This document shows, in pieces, positions 9,205 to 18,939 of a DNA stretch of 64,000 nucleotides; the first letter of the stretch is position 1; each line of letters opens with the position of its first letter. Both the position numbers and the translations under genes were made by a program. The DNA is from Candidatus Latescibacterota bacterium. GTDB taxonomy: Bacteria > Latescibacterota > UBA2968 > UBA8231. Location: positions 124,001-188,000 of the forward strand of contig JAJEIO010000002.1 of NCBI GenBank assembly GCA_022827835.1, read 5' to 3'. Under the pieces are notes generated by a model, which did no database searches, had not been told where the DNA came from, and worked only from the letters and a program-made list of their open reading frames with translations.

Positions 9205-9743
9205 TGCTCAGCCGCGACCACACCGCGCTCGTCCTCATCGACATTCAGGGCAAGCTAGCCTCGCTGATGCACGAACGCGAGGCACTCTACCGCCAGCTAC
9301 AGATTCTCGTCCAAGGCGCACAGATTCTCGGGTTGCCCATCCTATGGCTAGAGCAATACCCCAAAGGGCTTGGCCCTACCATTCCCGAGATCGCCGACCT
9401 GCTATCCGACCAAGAGCCACTGGCCAAGACCTGCTTCAGCGCCTACGGCCTCAGCGCTTTCCAAACCCAACTGCGCCAGAGCGGCCGCCGCCAGATTCTC
9501 CTAGCCGGCATCGAAAGCCACATCTGCGTCTATCAGACTGCCCGCGATTTGCTGGACTCGAACTACCAAGTCGAAGTCGTCGCCGACGCCGTCTCCTCGC
9601 GCACCGCCGAGAACAAGGAGCTGGGGCTGCAAAGAATGGCATCCGCTGGCGCGCAGATCACCGCAGTGGAAATGTGTCTATTTGAATTGCTGCAAGAGGC
9701 GGGGACAGCGGAGTTCAAGCAAATTGCCGCCTTGGTCAAGTGA
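9204..9743 (+). CDS. Isochorismatase-family cysteine hydrolase
   Basis: This 179-residue protein carries the complete catalytic triad of the isochorismatase-like hydrolases: D13 (LIDIQG), K75 (LAKTCFSAY) and C108 (GIESHICVYQTA). The Cys favours an amidase or nicotinamidase-type reaction, but the substrate is unknown. The order and length (about 180) match the short 'hydrolase' subgroup (YcaC-like) rather than siderophore isochorismatases. It is the last gene of the three-gene operon, overlapping the dehydratase stop by 1 bp. Its relation to glycan breakdown is not obvious; it may act on an amide side group or nicotinamide. Confidence 0.88.
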   Translation: MLSRDHTALVLIDIQGKLASLMHEREALYRQLQILVQGAQILGLPILWLEQYPKGLGPTIPEIADLLSDQEPLAKTCFSAYGLSAFQTQLRQSGRRQILLAGIESHICVYQTARDLLDSNYQVEVVADAVSSRTAENKELGLQRMASAGAQITAVEMCLFELLQEAGTAEFKQIAALVK

Positions 9744-9903
9744 GCGGTGCTGTTACCTCTGAGGAACGGCATCGTTTCTACAAGGCAACAACACGACGCA
9801 TACAGCACATAACGCTACCAGAGGGGAACGGGCATCTGCCAAGCATGGCCTACCTTTTGCTTATAGGGGGGAGTGCTTACATTTACCCAAAGAGGACCTT
9901 CTC

Positions 9904-10242
9904 ATGGCCGAGCAATCGTCCAAGCCCGCCCAACCCACTGAATCCACCCTCGCTCTGAGCTTCCTGCGCGAGGATATTCAGGACCTGCGTCAAGACGTGC
10001 GCCAAATTCACGAGCGCATTGATCATACCAACGGACGCATCGACGATCTGCGCACCGAGATAAGCGGGCGCTTCGACCAAACCAACGGACGCATCGACGA
10101 TCTGCGCACCGAGACCAATGAACGCATCGACGACTTAGCCAAACAGCTCGATTCGCGCTACGCGCGGCTAATGGCCATGCTCATCGCCTGCACCAGCATC
10201 CTCGTCACCACCATGGGCGCAGCCGTCGCCTTACTCAAGTAA
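9904..10242 (+). CDS. Small coiled-coil protein with C-terminal membrane helix
   Basis: This 112-residue protein has a long predicted coiled coil (residues 20-85) built from a repeated NGRIDDLRTE unit, then one hydrophobic helix (about 88-110, MAMLIACTSILVTTMGAAVALL) and a terminal Lys. It resembles small tail-anchored coiled-coil proteins annotated as hypothetical or DUF1640-like; function unknown. GAGGA lies 8-10 bp before the ATG. Two perfect 34-bp copies within the gene (10027-10060 and 10081-10114) show internal duplication in an 18-codon period. A terminator-like hairpin follows at 10277. Confidence 0.72.
   Translation: MAEQSSKPAQPTESTLALSFLREDIQDLRQDVRQIHERIDHTNGRIDDLRTEISGRFDQTNGRIDDLRTETNERIDDLAKQLDSRYARLMAMLIACTSILVTTMGAAVALLK
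10027..10114. repeat. Perfect 34-bp direct repeat inside the coiled-coil gene
   Basis: Bases 10027-10060 are repeated exactly at 10081-10114, a 54-bp (18-codon) period. The copies are identical including synonymous positions, which points to a recent duplication. Confidence 0.9.
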
Positions 10243-10276
10243 ACCTACTAAAGCGACATCGGCGTCTATCTGCTTG

Positions 10277-10299
10277 CCCGCGACTTGACGGCGGGTTTT
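10277..10299 (+). terminator. Possible rho-independent terminator
   Basis: CCCGC (10277-10281) pairs with GCGGG (10291-10295) across a 9-nt loop, followed by TTTT. The stem is short but placed 35 bp after the coiled-coil gene stop, a sensible site. Confidence 0.45.
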
Positions 10300-10336
10300 A
10301 AAATGATCTTAAATTCCCAAAGTATAGGAGCCAAAG

Positions 10337-10546
10337 ATGGCTAAAATTATATCTTCTCAAGAGCAATCATCGTTTGAAGTTATCGTGGAAGCCGAAACCC
10401 TGAGCGAGGCGATAAAAGAAGCTGCGTCATTGGCAGATGATGTGAAGACGCATGGATATGTACTTTTCCAAGTAGATGAAAACCTTTTCGGAAACAGCGA
10501 TGATTCTCGGCAATGGCGTCTCAAGTGGTACGGAAAGGAACGTTAG
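10337..10546 (+). CDS. Small hypothetical protein (69 aa)
   Basis: This short protein (MAKIISSQEQSSFEVIVEAE...) has an AGGAG ribosome site 8 bp before the ATG, which supports it as real. It is acidic in the middle (SLADDVKTHG) with a basic C-terminus (LKWYGKER). Codon use is more AT-rich than its neighbours. I do not recognise a family. The following 85 bp up to the convergent gene hold nothing I can name. Confidence 0.6.
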   Translation: MAKIISSQEQSSFEVIVEAETLSEAIKEAASLADDVKTHGYVLFQVDENLFGNSDDSRQWRLKWYGKER

Positions 10547-10631
10547 CGGGTGCCCAAAAACAAGCCTTATATTTCAACCACTACCCTATTATCTTTTTCG
10601 CCCTTAGCCGTCGCCGTACTCAAATAACGTC

Positions 10632-11873
10632 CTAAGCTCTCCCCGGAAACCGCTCCCGGTACTCCCGATCAAATTCTTCACTGCCGTCGTCGAGCCGCAC
10701 TTGGAGGTCCATTCCCGGATAAAAACCGGTGATTTTGCCAGCGGTGAAATCGCCCCGATACCCTCCGCCCGGTGCCCACAACTCCCGACCGTCAGGCCAG
10801 CGCACAACGTGTATTTGGCGCACCGGCGCTTTTGCAAAATCCGGCTCGACGCGCAGGCGCTCCACAGCATCCCGGTCCAACTCGACCCCCAAACCCGGAG
10901 CCTCCGGCACCCGCAGATGCCCGCCCTCCACGGCAAACTCCTGTACCAAGACGTGCGAATAGATATTGACGCAGGGAATCGCCGGCCAGCGCGCTTGCGT
11001 TAGCACCGCCCCCAAGTGCGCCGCAAAGGTCGCCGTCAGACCAGTGCCCACCATCTGCAACCAGAACGGCATTTGCGCCCGCGCCGCCAAGTTGCCGTCG
11101 CTCAAGACACGGCTCACCCCGCCACCGATGACAAACCCGTCGCACACGCCCTCGCGGATCGCCGTCATGGGCGGCGGCTGGCCTATGTGCATGGCGATTG
11201 GACTTTGAATCTTGCGCCGCAGGAGCTTGTTGCCCTCCACGTCGTCCTGCGGAATCGGCGACTCGACGATCGCCAGACAAGCATTGTCCCGCTCTAAGCG
11301 CCCAATGAGCGGAGCGGCTTGGTCAACCCCCAGCAACATGGTGTTGAAGTCGGCGTCCAGTTTGAAGTGCTGAGAAGTGGCCTCATCCACGGCCTGTAAC
11401 TGCGCCGCAATATCGTACCAAGGCCGCGCCTTGACCTTCATGGTGGTAAAACCATGCGCCTCGGCTGCGCGCGCCTCAGCCGTCCACGCTGCGGGCGGCA
11501 TGCTTTGCGCCCACCAAGAAACTGGGCAGGCGTCGCGGTGCTGCGGCCCCATCAGCCGGTGGCAGGGTACACCTAAGTGCTTGCCGGCCGCGTCGAAAAG
11601 CGCCATCTGCAAGCCAGCCCCCAGCGAGTCGTCCCACAGCACCTCGAAAACATTCCGGCCGCGCACGCGGGCAAACTCCGCTTCGCGCGAGTGACCCCAC
11701 GTATATCCCTGAATCGTCTCGCCGATGCCGACAACGCCGCCCTCGGTCTCCACTTCGATCAATTCGACGATGGACCAACCCGGCCCATAGACTTCCATGG
11801 TGTCGGCGCAGCGCTCGTGGAACGGCACGTGCAGCACAGTGCGCACGACGTCTTTAACAACACAAGAACTCAT
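10632..11873 (-). CDS. Atypical enolase-superfamily protein
   Basis: The 413-residue protein has the enolase-superfamily N-terminal cap and TIM barrel. It keeps K146-V-K148, D173 (KLDADFN) and E204 (VESPIPQ), but where the third metal-binding acid is expected (strand 5, PIAMHIG) it has H229 and no Asp/Glu. The C-terminal 60 residues (GGYRGDFTAGKITGFYPGMD) extend past the barrel. Function is therefore uncertain: it may bind metal differently or not be a classical dehydratase/racemase. GGGAGGA lies just before the ATG. It starts 18 bp after the aconitase stop on the same strand, so the two are likely co-transcribed. Confidence 0.8.
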   Translation of the reverse strand: MSSCVVKDVVRTVLHVPFHERCADTMEVYGPGWSIVELIEVETEGGVVGIGETIQGYTWGHSREAEFARVRGRNVFEVLWDDSLGAGLQMALFDAAGKHLGVPCHRLMGPQHRDACPVSWWAQSMPPAAWTAEARAAEAHGFTTMKVKARPWYDIAAQLQAVDEATSQHFKLDADFNTMLLGVDQAAPLIGRLERDNACLAIVESPIPQDDVEGNKLLRRKIQSPIAMHIGQPPPMTAIREGVCDGFVIGGGVSRVLSDGNLAARAQMPFWLQMVGTGLTATFAAHLGAVLTQARWPAIPCVNIYSHVLVQEFAVEGGHLRVPEAPGLGVELDRDAVERLRVEPDFAKAPVRQIHVVRWPDGRELWAPGGGYRGDFTAGKITGFYPGMDLQVRLDDGSEEFDREYRERFPGRA

Positions 11874-11891
11874 CGCATCCTCCCGCCGGCC

Positions 11892-14567
11892 CTACTCGGC
11901 CATCCGCCTGAGTACTGCGTGTAAGATCCCCCCGTTGCGGTAGTAGTTGATCTCCACGGGGGTATCTATCCGGCATAGCACCGCAAAGCGCTTCTCGCCC
12001 GTAGCGCTCTTGGCCACCACCTCCAACACTTGCCCCGGCTGCAGGTCATCGTCGAGGCCCTCAATGTCGAATACCTCCTCGCCGGTCAGCCCCAGCGAGT
12101 GACGGTCTTCACCGGAGGAAAATTGCAGCGGCAGAATACCCATTCCAATCAGATTCGAGCGGTGGATGCGCTCGTAGCTCTCGGCGATTGCGGCCTTGAC
12201 GCCCTGCAGGAAGGGGCCTTTGGCGGCCCAGTCGCGGCTCGAACCCGATCCGTACTCTTTGCCCGCGATAATGATCGAAGGCACGCCTTCTTCTATGTAT
12301 CGCATCGCCGCCTCGTAGATCGTCATCTGCTCGCCCGAAGGCAGGTGGCGCGTATAGCCTCCCTCGACGCCGGGCACCAGCTCGTTGCGGATGCGGATAT
12401 TGGCAAACGTGCCCCGCATCATCACTTCGTGGTTGCCGCGCCTAGAGCCATAGCTGTTCCAGTCCTTGCGCTCAACGCCGCGGTCGGCGAGGTACTCGCC
12501 CCCCGGGCTGCCTGCGGCAATGGAACCAGCCGGCGAGATGTGGTCGGTCGTCACACTGTCGCCGAGCTTGGCCAAGACGCGCGCGCCTTGGATCGGCTGG
12601 ATCGGCTGGACCTGTTTGGTGAGGCCGTCGAAGAAATTCGGCTTGCGAATGTACGTGCTCTCCTCGGCCCAGGCGTAGCGCTTGCCCTCGGGCACGGGAA
12701 TGGCGTTCCAAGTCTCGTTCTGGCGGAACGCATTGCCGTATTCTTCCTCGAACATCTTCGGCGTCAGCGAGCGGGCAATCGCATCGCGGATCTGGTCCTG
12801 CGAGGGCCAGATGTCGCGCAGGAACACCTCGCGGCCCGCTTGGTCGCGGCCCAGTGGCTCGCGCTCAAAGTCAATCGTCGCCCGGCCCGCGAGCGCGTAG
12901 GCCACAACCAACGGCGGCGAGGCGAGGAAATTAGCCCTCGTCAACGCGTGTACTCGGCCCTCGAAATTGCGGTTGCCGCTGAGCACACTACACACCACCA
13001 AATCGTTGTCGGCCACGGCCGCGGAGAGTTCCTCGGGCAAAGGCCCCGAGTTGCCGATGCAGGTCGTGCAACCGTACCCGACCGTGTGGAAGCCGAGGGC
13101 CTCTAGACTCTCGGTGAGGTCGGCCGCGTCGAGGTAGCGCGAGACGACCCGGCTGCCCGGCGCCAAGCTGGTCTTGACGTAGGCTGGGACTGAGAGGCCC
13201 CGCTCGGCCGCGTTGCGCGCCAACAACCCCGCCCCCACCATCGCGCTCGGATTGCTGGTATTCGTGCAAGAAGTGATAGCGGCGATGAGCACGGCACCGT
13301 GGTCCAGTTCGACCGCACCCTGCTCGCCCAAATCGACTGCGACCTTTTTGTCGCTGTCTTCCACCTCAAAGCGGTCCGTTAGCGAATCGGCGAAGGCACT
13401 CGGCACGTCCTTGAGCGCGACCCGATCCTGCGGCCGCGTCGGACCGGCCAAGCTCGGCTCGACCGTACCCATATCCAACGCCAAGTGCTCGCTGAAAATG
13501 GGATCAGGAGCGTCCGCGTGGTAGAACATGCCCTGCGCTTCCATGTACGCGCGGACGCGCTCGACCACCGCTTTCTTGCGCCCGGTGAGCGCCAAATACG
13601 CCAGCGTCTCCTCGTCAACCGGAAAAATGCCCATCGTCGCCCCGTATTCTGGGGCCATGTTGGCGAGGGTCGCCCGGTCGGCCAAGCTCAGTTCGCTCAA
13701 GCCCGGGCCGTAAAACTCGACGAATTTGCCAACCACGCCGTGCGCGCGGAGCATCTGCACCACCGTCAGCACCAAGTCCGTCGCCGTCGTCCCGGTGGGC
13801 AATGCGCCCGTCAGTTTGACGCCGACCACTTCGGGCAGAAGCATGTAGATCGGCTGCCCTAACATCACGGCCTCGGCCTCAATGCCGCCCACGCCCCAGC
13901 CGAGGACGCCGAGGCCGTTGATCATCGTCGTGTGGCTATCCGTGCCCACTAGGCTGTCGGGATAGAACTCGCCGTCCTGCTCCTGCACCACCTGCGCCAG
14001 ATACTCCAGGTTGACCTGATGCACGATGCCAGTGGCCGGCGGCACCACGCGAAAATTGTCGAACGACTCTTGGCCCCAGCGCAAAAACTCGTAGCGCTCG
14101 CGGTTGCGCTCGAATTCGCGCGCGGCGTTCATGGCCAGTGCCTCGCGTATGCCGTAGTAATCGACCTGCACCGAATGATCAATGACCAAGTCAACCGGAA
14201 TCAGGGGATTGACCTTCTCCGGGTCGCCGCCCAAATCGGCCACGGCGTCGCGCATCACGGCCAGATCGACCACCGCGGGCACGCCGGTAAAATCCTGCAT
14301 CACTACCCGCGCCGGCTTGAAGGGAATCTCTTCCTTGCCCGCGGTCTCGGGACTCCAGCGCGCAATGCGCTCGACGTCCTCGCGGGTAATCTCAAACCCG
14401 TCGCACTGCCTGAGCGCTGCCTCTAGCAGAATTTTGATTGAATAGGGCAGCCGGCTCACCTCGGCCACGCCGTCTTCTTCTAACTTTTGAATGCGGTACA
14501 GAACGCCGCTACCGCCGCTGCTTTCCAGCCGGGTGCGCGCCCCGAACTCATCGTTTCTCGCCGTCAT
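11892..14567 (-). CDS. acnA: Aconitate hydratase AcnA
   Basis: This 891-residue TCA-cycle enzyme interconverts citrate and isocitrate through a [4Fe-4S] cluster. The cluster cysteines are in [12 protein letters not shown] (one) and [14 protein letters not shown] (two). IDHSVQVD and [13 protein letters not shown] near the N-terminal third, and the C-terminal swivel motif [16 protein letters not shown], mark the AcnA/IRP1 type. Length matches the family (about 890). An AAAGG site lies 6 bp before the ATG. The 100-bp region to the divergent UbiD-like gene must hold both promoters; I see no clear consensus boxes there. Confidence 0.97.
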   Translation of the reverse strand: MTARNDEFGARTRLESSGGSGVLYRIQKLEEDGVAEVSRLPYSIKILLEAALRQCDGFEITREDVERIARWSPETAGKEEIPFKPARVVMQDFTGVPAVVDLAVMRDAVADLGGDPEKVNPLIPVDLVIDHSVQVDYYGIREALAMNAAREFERNRERYEFLRWGQESFDNFRVVPPATGIVHQVNLEYLAQVVQEQDGEFYPDSLVGTDSHTTMINGLGVLGWGVGGIEAEAVMLGQPIYMLLPEVVGVKLTGALPTGTTATDLVLTVVQMLRAHGVVGKFVEFYGPGLSELSLADRATLANMAPEYGATMGIFPVDEETLAYLALTGRKKAVVERVRAYMEAQGMFYHADAPDPIFSEHLALDMGTVEPSLAGPTRPQDRVALKDVPSAFADSLTDRFEVEDSDKKVAVDLGEQGAVELDHGAVLIAAITSCTNTSNPSAMVGAGLLARNAAERGLSVPAYVKTSLAPGSRVVSRYLDAADLTESLEALGFHTVGYGCTTCIGNSGPLPEELSAAVADNDLVVCSVLSGNRNFEGRVHALTRANFLASPPLVVAYALAGRATIDFEREPLGRDQAGREVFLRDIWPSQDQIRDAIARSLTPKMFEEEYGNAFRQNETWNAIPVPEGKRYAWAEESTYIRKPNFFDGLTKQVQPIQPIQGARVLAKLGDSVTTDHISPAGSIAAGSPGGEYLADRGVERKDWNSYGSRRGNHEVMMRGTFANIRIRNELVPGVEGGYTRHLPSGEQMTIYEAAMRYIEEGVPSIIIAGKEYGSGSSRDWAAKGPFLQGVKAAIAESYERIHRSNLIGMGILPLQFSSGEDRHSLGLTGEEVFDIEGLDDDLQPGQVLEVVAKSATGEKRFAVLCRIDTPVEINYYRNGGILHAVLRRMAE

Positions 14568-14667
14568 GGAAAACCTTTCGGAGATGGAGATGTTTTAGCA
14601 ATTTGATTTTAAGACTTTAAATATATTCAAGACCAACTCTACCTTCCACCTGCCACCCTAGGCCGCC

Positions 14668-16473
14668 ATGCATAACCTGCGCCAATTCCTCGACCTCCTA
14701 CGCCGCGAAGGCGAGCTAGTCACCGTTGACGCTCCGGTTTCTTCTGAGCTCGAAATCGCCGAGATCCATCGCCGCGTCCTCGCTTCCGCTGGTCCGGCCC
14801 TGCTCTTTACCCACATCGAAGGCGCGGACTTTCCCTGCGTCACCAATCTCTTTGGCACGGCTCGGCGCGTCGATTTGGCCTTTGGCCCTAGGCCGGAACA
14901 GTTTATCCAGCAGCTAGTGCAACTCGCCCAAGACCTGCCCTCGCTTTCGCCGGGCAAGCTCTGGCCGCACAAAAACCTGATCCCCGCCGCGCTCAAGGTC
15001 GGGCTGAAGACCGTCGGCAAAGGCCCCGTCGGCGAGTGCGTGCAGTCGCCGCCCAATCTCGAACGGCTACCCTTGCTCAAAACTTGGCCCGAGGACGGCG
15101 GGCACTTCATCACTCTGCCGCTGGTCTATACCGAACACCCCGATACCGGCCACCACAACCTCGGCATGTATCGCATCCAGCGCCACGATTCCCAAACCCT
15201 CGGCGTCCACTGGCAAATCCAAAAAGGCGGCGGCTTTCACTACCACGTCGCCGAGCAGCGGGGCGAAGACTTGCCGCTGGTCATCTTCGTCGGTGGGCCA
15301 CCGGCGCTGATCCTCGCGGCGATCGCGCCTTTGCCCGAGGACTTGCCCGAGCTGGTGTTGGCTTCCCTATTACAGGGCGAGCGCCTGCGCCGCGTGCGAG
15401 GCTCCAGCCTACCCTTGATTGCCGAAGCCGAATTCGCCATTGAGGGCGTGGTGCCGCCGCACGTGCGCGAGCCAGAAGGGCCTTTCGGCGATCACTACGG
15501 CTACTACTCGCTGCAACACGACTACCCAGTGCTCCAAGCCAAGCGCCTCTATCATTGCAAAGACGCCATCTTCCCGGCCACTGTAGTAGGCAAGCCGCCG
15601 CAGGAAGACATGTTCCTCGGCACCTACATCCAGCAGCTCATGGCACCCTTGAGCAAGCTGGTAATGCCCGCGATCAAGGCCATGTGGAGCTACGGCGAGA
15701 CCGGCTATCACTCGCTGGCGGCCATCGTCGTCGAGGAGCGCTACCCGCGCGAGGCCATGAAATTCGCCTTTCGCATCTTGGGCGAGGACGGCGGCCAACT
15801 CAACCTCACCAAGTTCTTGGTCGTAATCGATCGCCCCTTGGACTTGGGCGACTTCCGGCAGGTTTTAGCGTATGCCTTAGCGCGGGCGCAACTCGCAACC
15901 GACCTTTTCGTCATCGCCAATCTCGCCATGGATACCCTCGACTACACGGGACCGGCCGTGAACCAAGGCAGCAAAGGAATCCTCATCGGCGTGGGCGATC
16001 CAGTCAACGAACTGCCCGCAGAATTCAGCGGCGACCTGCCCGGCGGTGCCAGCGCCGCCGAAGTCTATTGCCCTGGTGCCCTCGCAGTCCAAGGCCCGAC
16101 GTACGCGGAAGACCCCGGCTACGCCCAACACCTCGCCGCAGACCGGGCGGTCGCAGCTTGGCCGCTGATATTTTTGGTTGACGACGCCAGTGCAGCCGCC
16201 AAGAACGTCACCTTCCTTTGGAGTACCTTTACCCGCTTTGAGCCGGCTGCCGATACGTATGCCGCCGCGGTCCAACTCCGTCGCCACCACCCCTGCTATA
16301 CGCCGCCGATCGTCTTGGATTGCCGCATGAAACCCGGCTACCCAGACGAGTTGATAACGGACGAAGAAACGGCGCAAAAGGTCAGCCGGCGCTGGCAGGA
16401 GTATTTTCCCCAAGGCGGCGTCGAAGGCGCGGAAGACCGACTCGGCTACACCGGATTTTCCCTGTTGGATTAA
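14668..16473 (+). CDS. UbiD-family decarboxylase
   Basis: This 601-residue protein belongs to the UbiD family, which uses prenylated FMN made by UbiX to decarboxylate aromatic or alpha,beta-unsaturated acids. The hallmark EPEGPFGDHYGYY is at 268-280, and R169 (MYRIQRH) fits the cofactor-site arginine. It is longer than E. coli UbiD (497), as seen in many non-ubiquinone homologues such as menaquinone (MqnP-associated) or catabolic types. No ubiX partner lies in the window. It is followed after 20 bp by an amidase, so a catabolic pair is possible. Confidence 0.9.
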   Translation: MHNLRQFLDLLRREGELVTVDAPVSSELEIAEIHRRVLASAGPALLFTHIEGADFPCVTNLFGTARRVDLAFGPRPEQFIQQLVQLAQDLPSLSPGKLWPHKNLIPAALKVGLKTVGKGPVGECVQSPPNLERLPLLKTWPEDGGHFITLPLVYTEHPDTGHHNLGMYRIQRHDSQTLGVHWQIQKGGGFHYHVAEQRGEDLPLVIFVGGPPALILAAIAPLPEDLPELVLASLLQGERLRRVRGSSLPLIAEAEFAIEGVVPPHVREPEGPFGDHYGYYSLQHDYPVLQAKRLYHCKDAIFPATVVGKPPQEDMFLGTYIQQLMAPLSKLVMPAIKAMWSYGETGYHSLAAIVVEERYPREAMKFAFRILGEDGGQLNLTKFLVVIDRPLDLGDFRQVLAYALARAQLATDLFVIANLAMDTLDYTGPAVNQGSKGILIGVGDPVNELPAEFSGDLPGGASAAEVYCPGALAVQGPTYAEDPGYAQHLAADRAVAAWPLIFLVDDASAAAKNVTFLWSTFTRFEPAADTYAAAVQLRRHHPCYTPPIVLDCRMKPGYPDELITDEETAQKVSRRWQEYFPQGGVEGAEDRLGYTGFSLLD

Positions 16474-16493
16474 CCCTGATCAGAGGTCGCCTC

Positions 16494-17894
16494 ATGGATG
16501 ACACCCTAGCGTTTGCCCCCATCGCCGAACTCGCCACCCTGATCCGCCGCGGCGAACTCTCCCCGCTCGAACTCACCGAACTTTATTTAGGTCGCATCGA
16601 GCAATATAATCCAGCGCTCAACGCCTATCTCGCCGTCACGACTGAGCGGGCGCGCGCCCAAGCCCGCGCTGCCGAAGCGCAAATCGCGGCCGGCACCTAC
16701 CTCGGCCCCCTGCACGGCATTCCCCTCGCCTTTAAGGATCTCGTGGATGTCGCGGGCCTGCCCACCACCGGCGGCTCGACCCTACTGCGCAACAACATCG
16801 CCGCGGCCGACGCCACCATTGCCCACCGCCTCTTTGCTGCGGGAGCCGTACTCTTGGGCAAGACCCACCTCGTGGAATTCGCTTTCGGCGGCACCGGCGT
16901 CAACCATCACTACGGGACCCCAGTCAACCCCTGGGATCCCGAGACCCACCGCCTGCCGGGCGGGTCGTCTTCTGGCTCGGGCGTGGCCGTGGCGGCTGGA
17001 CTAGCCCCGGCCGCTCTCGGCTCGGACACCGGCGGCTCGGTGCGGATTCCCGCGTCCTTTTGCGGCCTCACCGGCCTCAAGCCCACCTTTGGCTTGCTCC
17101 CCAACACCGGCGTCTTGCCCCTCGACCCCACCCTCGACAGCATCGGGCCCTTGTGCCGCACAGCGCAAGACTGCGCCCTGTTGTGCCAAGCCATGGCGGA
17201 CCCCCTGCCCGGTGATTCGCTTGTGGAGCGCTTGGAAGGCGAGGTCGCCGGTCTCCGGCTCTGCTTCCCACGTGAGTATTTCTGGGACGATGTCGATGCC
17301 GAGGTCGAAGCAGCGGTGCGCGCGTCGGCGAGCGTGTTCGCTGACCTCGGCGTCTATGTCGATGAAATATCGCTCGTGGTGCTCGACGACCTAGTCGAAT
17401 GGCGCAACGGGCCCAGCACCACGGCCGTCGAAGCCTATCTCTATCACCGGCGCAACCTCGAAGCGCACCTCGATCAGTTCGATCCCATTGTCTCGGCGCG
17501 CATACTCGACGGCCGCGATATCCTCGCCGCGGACTTCCTCGGGCAACTCAGAGCACGCGACGAGCTGCGCCACAAAGCCCGCACGGCCCTCGAAAACGTC
17601 GATTTCCTCATCACCCCAACCACCCCTTTTGCCGCCCCAATTCTCGAGGAGATCGACCGCGACGACGTCTATTTCCCCATCAACGGCCTCTGCCTGCGCA
17701 ACACCATCGCCGTCAATCTCCTCGACCTGTGCGCCGTCTCCCTGCCCTGCGGGTTCACGCGCGATGGCTTACCCATCGGCTTGCAGCTCATCGGCCACCC
17801 CCGCGACGAGGCGCGGCTGTTGCGCCTCGCCCGCGCCTTTGAGCAAGCCACCGACTACAATCTCCTCACGCCCGCACTCGACGACTTCGCCTAG
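16494..17894 (+). CDS. Amidase signature family hydrolase
   Basis: The 466-residue protein has the Ser-cisSer-Lys triad of amidase signature enzymes: K81 (LAFKDL), S158 (GGSSSGSG) and S182 (SDTGGSVRIP). It may be a GatA-like or stand-alone amidase; no gatB or gatC is nearby, so stand-alone hydrolysis of a small amide is more likely. I chose the ATG at 16494, with AGAGGT 7 bp upstream and 20 bp after the UbiD-like stop; a longer frame from 16320 runs inside that gene. Confidence 0.92.
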   Translation: MDDTLAFAPIAELATLIRRGELSPLELTELYLGRIEQYNPALNAYLAVTTERARAQARAAEAQIAAGTYLGPLHGIPLAFKDLVDVAGLPTTGGSTLLRNNIAAADATIAHRLFAAGAVLLGKTHLVEFAFGGTGVNHHYGTPVNPWDPETHRLPGGSSSGSGVAVAAGLAPAALGSDTGGSVRIPASFCGLTGLKPTFGLLPNTGVLPLDPTLDSIGPLCRTAQDCALLCQAMADPLPGDSLVERLEGEVAGLRLCFPREYFWDDVDAEVEAAVRASASVFADLGVYVDEISLVVLDDLVEWRNGPSTTAVEAYLYHRRNLEAHLDQFDPIVSARILDGRDILAADFLGQLRARDELRHKARTALENVDFLITPTTPFAAPILEEIDRDDVYFPINGLCLRNTIAVNLLDLCAVSLPCGFTRDGLPIGLQLIGHPRDEARLLRLARAFEQATDYNLLTPALDDFA

Positions 17895-17913
17895 CAAAAT
17901 GTGACCGGGTGGC

Positions 17914-17942
17914 TTGCCAATATACGGGGTCATTTCTATATT
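17914..17942 (+). promoter_or_regulatory. Predicted promoter of the tRNA-Glu gene
   Basis: TTGCCA (17914-17919) and TATATT (17937-17942) are spaced by 17 bp and end 13 bp before the tRNA 5' end, a good fit for a stable-RNA promoter. Confidence 0.65.
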
Positions 17943-17955
17943 TTTTGCTTTGCGT

Positions 17956-18030
17956 GCTCCCATCGTCTAGCGGTTAGGACCCAGGGTTTTCAACCCTGTA
18001 ACCGGAGTTCGAGTCTCCGTGGGAGCACCA
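17956..18030 (+). tRNA. trnE: tRNA-Glu (anticodon UUC)
   Basis: The 75-nt sequence folds as a full cloverleaf. The acceptor stem pairs GCTCCCA with TGGGAGC, the anticodon stem CAGGG pairs with CCCTG around loop TTTTCAA (anticodon TTC), and the T arm is CGGAG-TTCGAGT-CTCCG. The discriminator base is A and CCA is encoded. The D-arm start TCGTCTAG is as in E. coli tRNA-Glu. Five T residues follow immediately. Confidence 0.97.
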
Positions 18031-18066
18031 TTTTTATGTACGCTACACTACGCTGAGGAGGAACTC

Positions 18067-18936
18067 ATGTTCGACATCGGCATCTTCGCCCCCTTTGGGG
18101 CCGACCACGATCGCAACATCGCCTATTGCCGCGACGCCGGCGCTAGCCACATCGTCTTGAGTACGGGCACCATCTCTTCAGACGACGCACCCGCGGCCGA
18201 CGCACTCAAGACACTAGCCGACCAATACGCCAGTGCCGAAGTTGTGCTGGCCGGGCTGACCCCGCCGCGCCTTAGCCTCGACGCCTGCGTTGACAGCGCG
18301 TCCCGCACGCGCGAAGTAGGGTACATGCGTCGCCTGATCGAAAACATGGGCCACGCGCAAATATCTTTCGTGCATTTCTACCTCAGTGCCGACGCAGCCC
18401 CCACCGACCCAGACGAGCGACAGCAGCACTGGCAGGGCTTGGTGGGAATCTACCAAGAACTCGGCCAAATCGGCGAAGATGTCGGCGTGCGGATCTCCAC
18501 CCACACGTTTCACGTACCCGACCGCCTGATCTGGAACAGGGAGACCTTTGGGAATCTAATGGAAGCAACCGATTCGCCAGCCCACGGCCTGACCTTCTGC
18601 CAGGGCAAGTCGCAAATGGCTGGCGACAGCCTGTCCGAGGTCATCCGCCACTTCGGCGACAAGGTCTTCATGGTCCACGTGCGCGACATCGCCACCAAGG
18701 CCCAAGGGCCTTCTACTCCGGAAATCGAGCAGCGGTTGGCAGACTTGGGCTATCTCGAAGTGCTCTTCGGCTCGGGGGAAGTCGATATGGTCGGCACCAT
18801 CCGCGCCCTCAAAGAGATCGACTACCAAGGCCAGATTTACCCCGAGCACTTCCCGTCCATCGCCGGCGACCACGCCGCGGGGCTAGCTTGGACTCTTGGC
18901 TACATCCGCGCCTTAGACCAAGCAGTCGTTGTCTAA
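18067..18936 (+). CDS. Mannonate dehydratase-like TIM-barrel protein
   Basis: The 289-residue protein looks like the D-mannonate dehydratase (UxuA)/xylose-isomerase-like TIM-barrel group. It has a metal-site strand KVFMVHVRDI, then GSGEVDMVGTIRALKEIDYQG and IYPEHFPSIAGDH, ending in the GLAWTLGYIRAL helix that closely follows UxuA. It is shorter than E. coli UxuA (about 390), so a related lyase or epimerase is possible. The ATG at 18067 has GAGGAGGAA upstream. It follows the tRNA by 36 bp and is followed by a perfect palindrome. Confidence 0.75.
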   Translation: MFDIGIFAPFGADHDRNIAYCRDAGASHIVLSTGTISSDDAPAADALKTLADQYASAEVVLAGLTPPRLSLDACVDSASRTREVGYMRRLIENMGHAQISFVHFYLSADAAPTDPDERQQHWQGLVGIYQELGQIGEDVGVRISTHTFHVPDRLIWNRETFGNLMEATDSPAHGLTFCQGKSQMAGDSLSEVIRHFGDKVFMVHVRDIATKAQGPSTPEIEQRLADLGYLEVLFGSGEVDMVGTIRALKEIDYQGQIYPEHFPSIAGDHAAGLAWTLGYIRALDQAVVV

Positions 18937-18939
18937 TGG

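Noticed and set aside
9740..9958. 72-codon open frame between the isochorismatase-like and coiled-coil genes
   Set aside because: It overlaps the ribosome site and start of the coiled-coil gene, has no good start signal and no recognisable content.
12030..13106. 358-codon open frame on the plus strand
   Set aside because: It is antisense to acnA, which is certain from its motifs; the frame is a GC-driven shadow.
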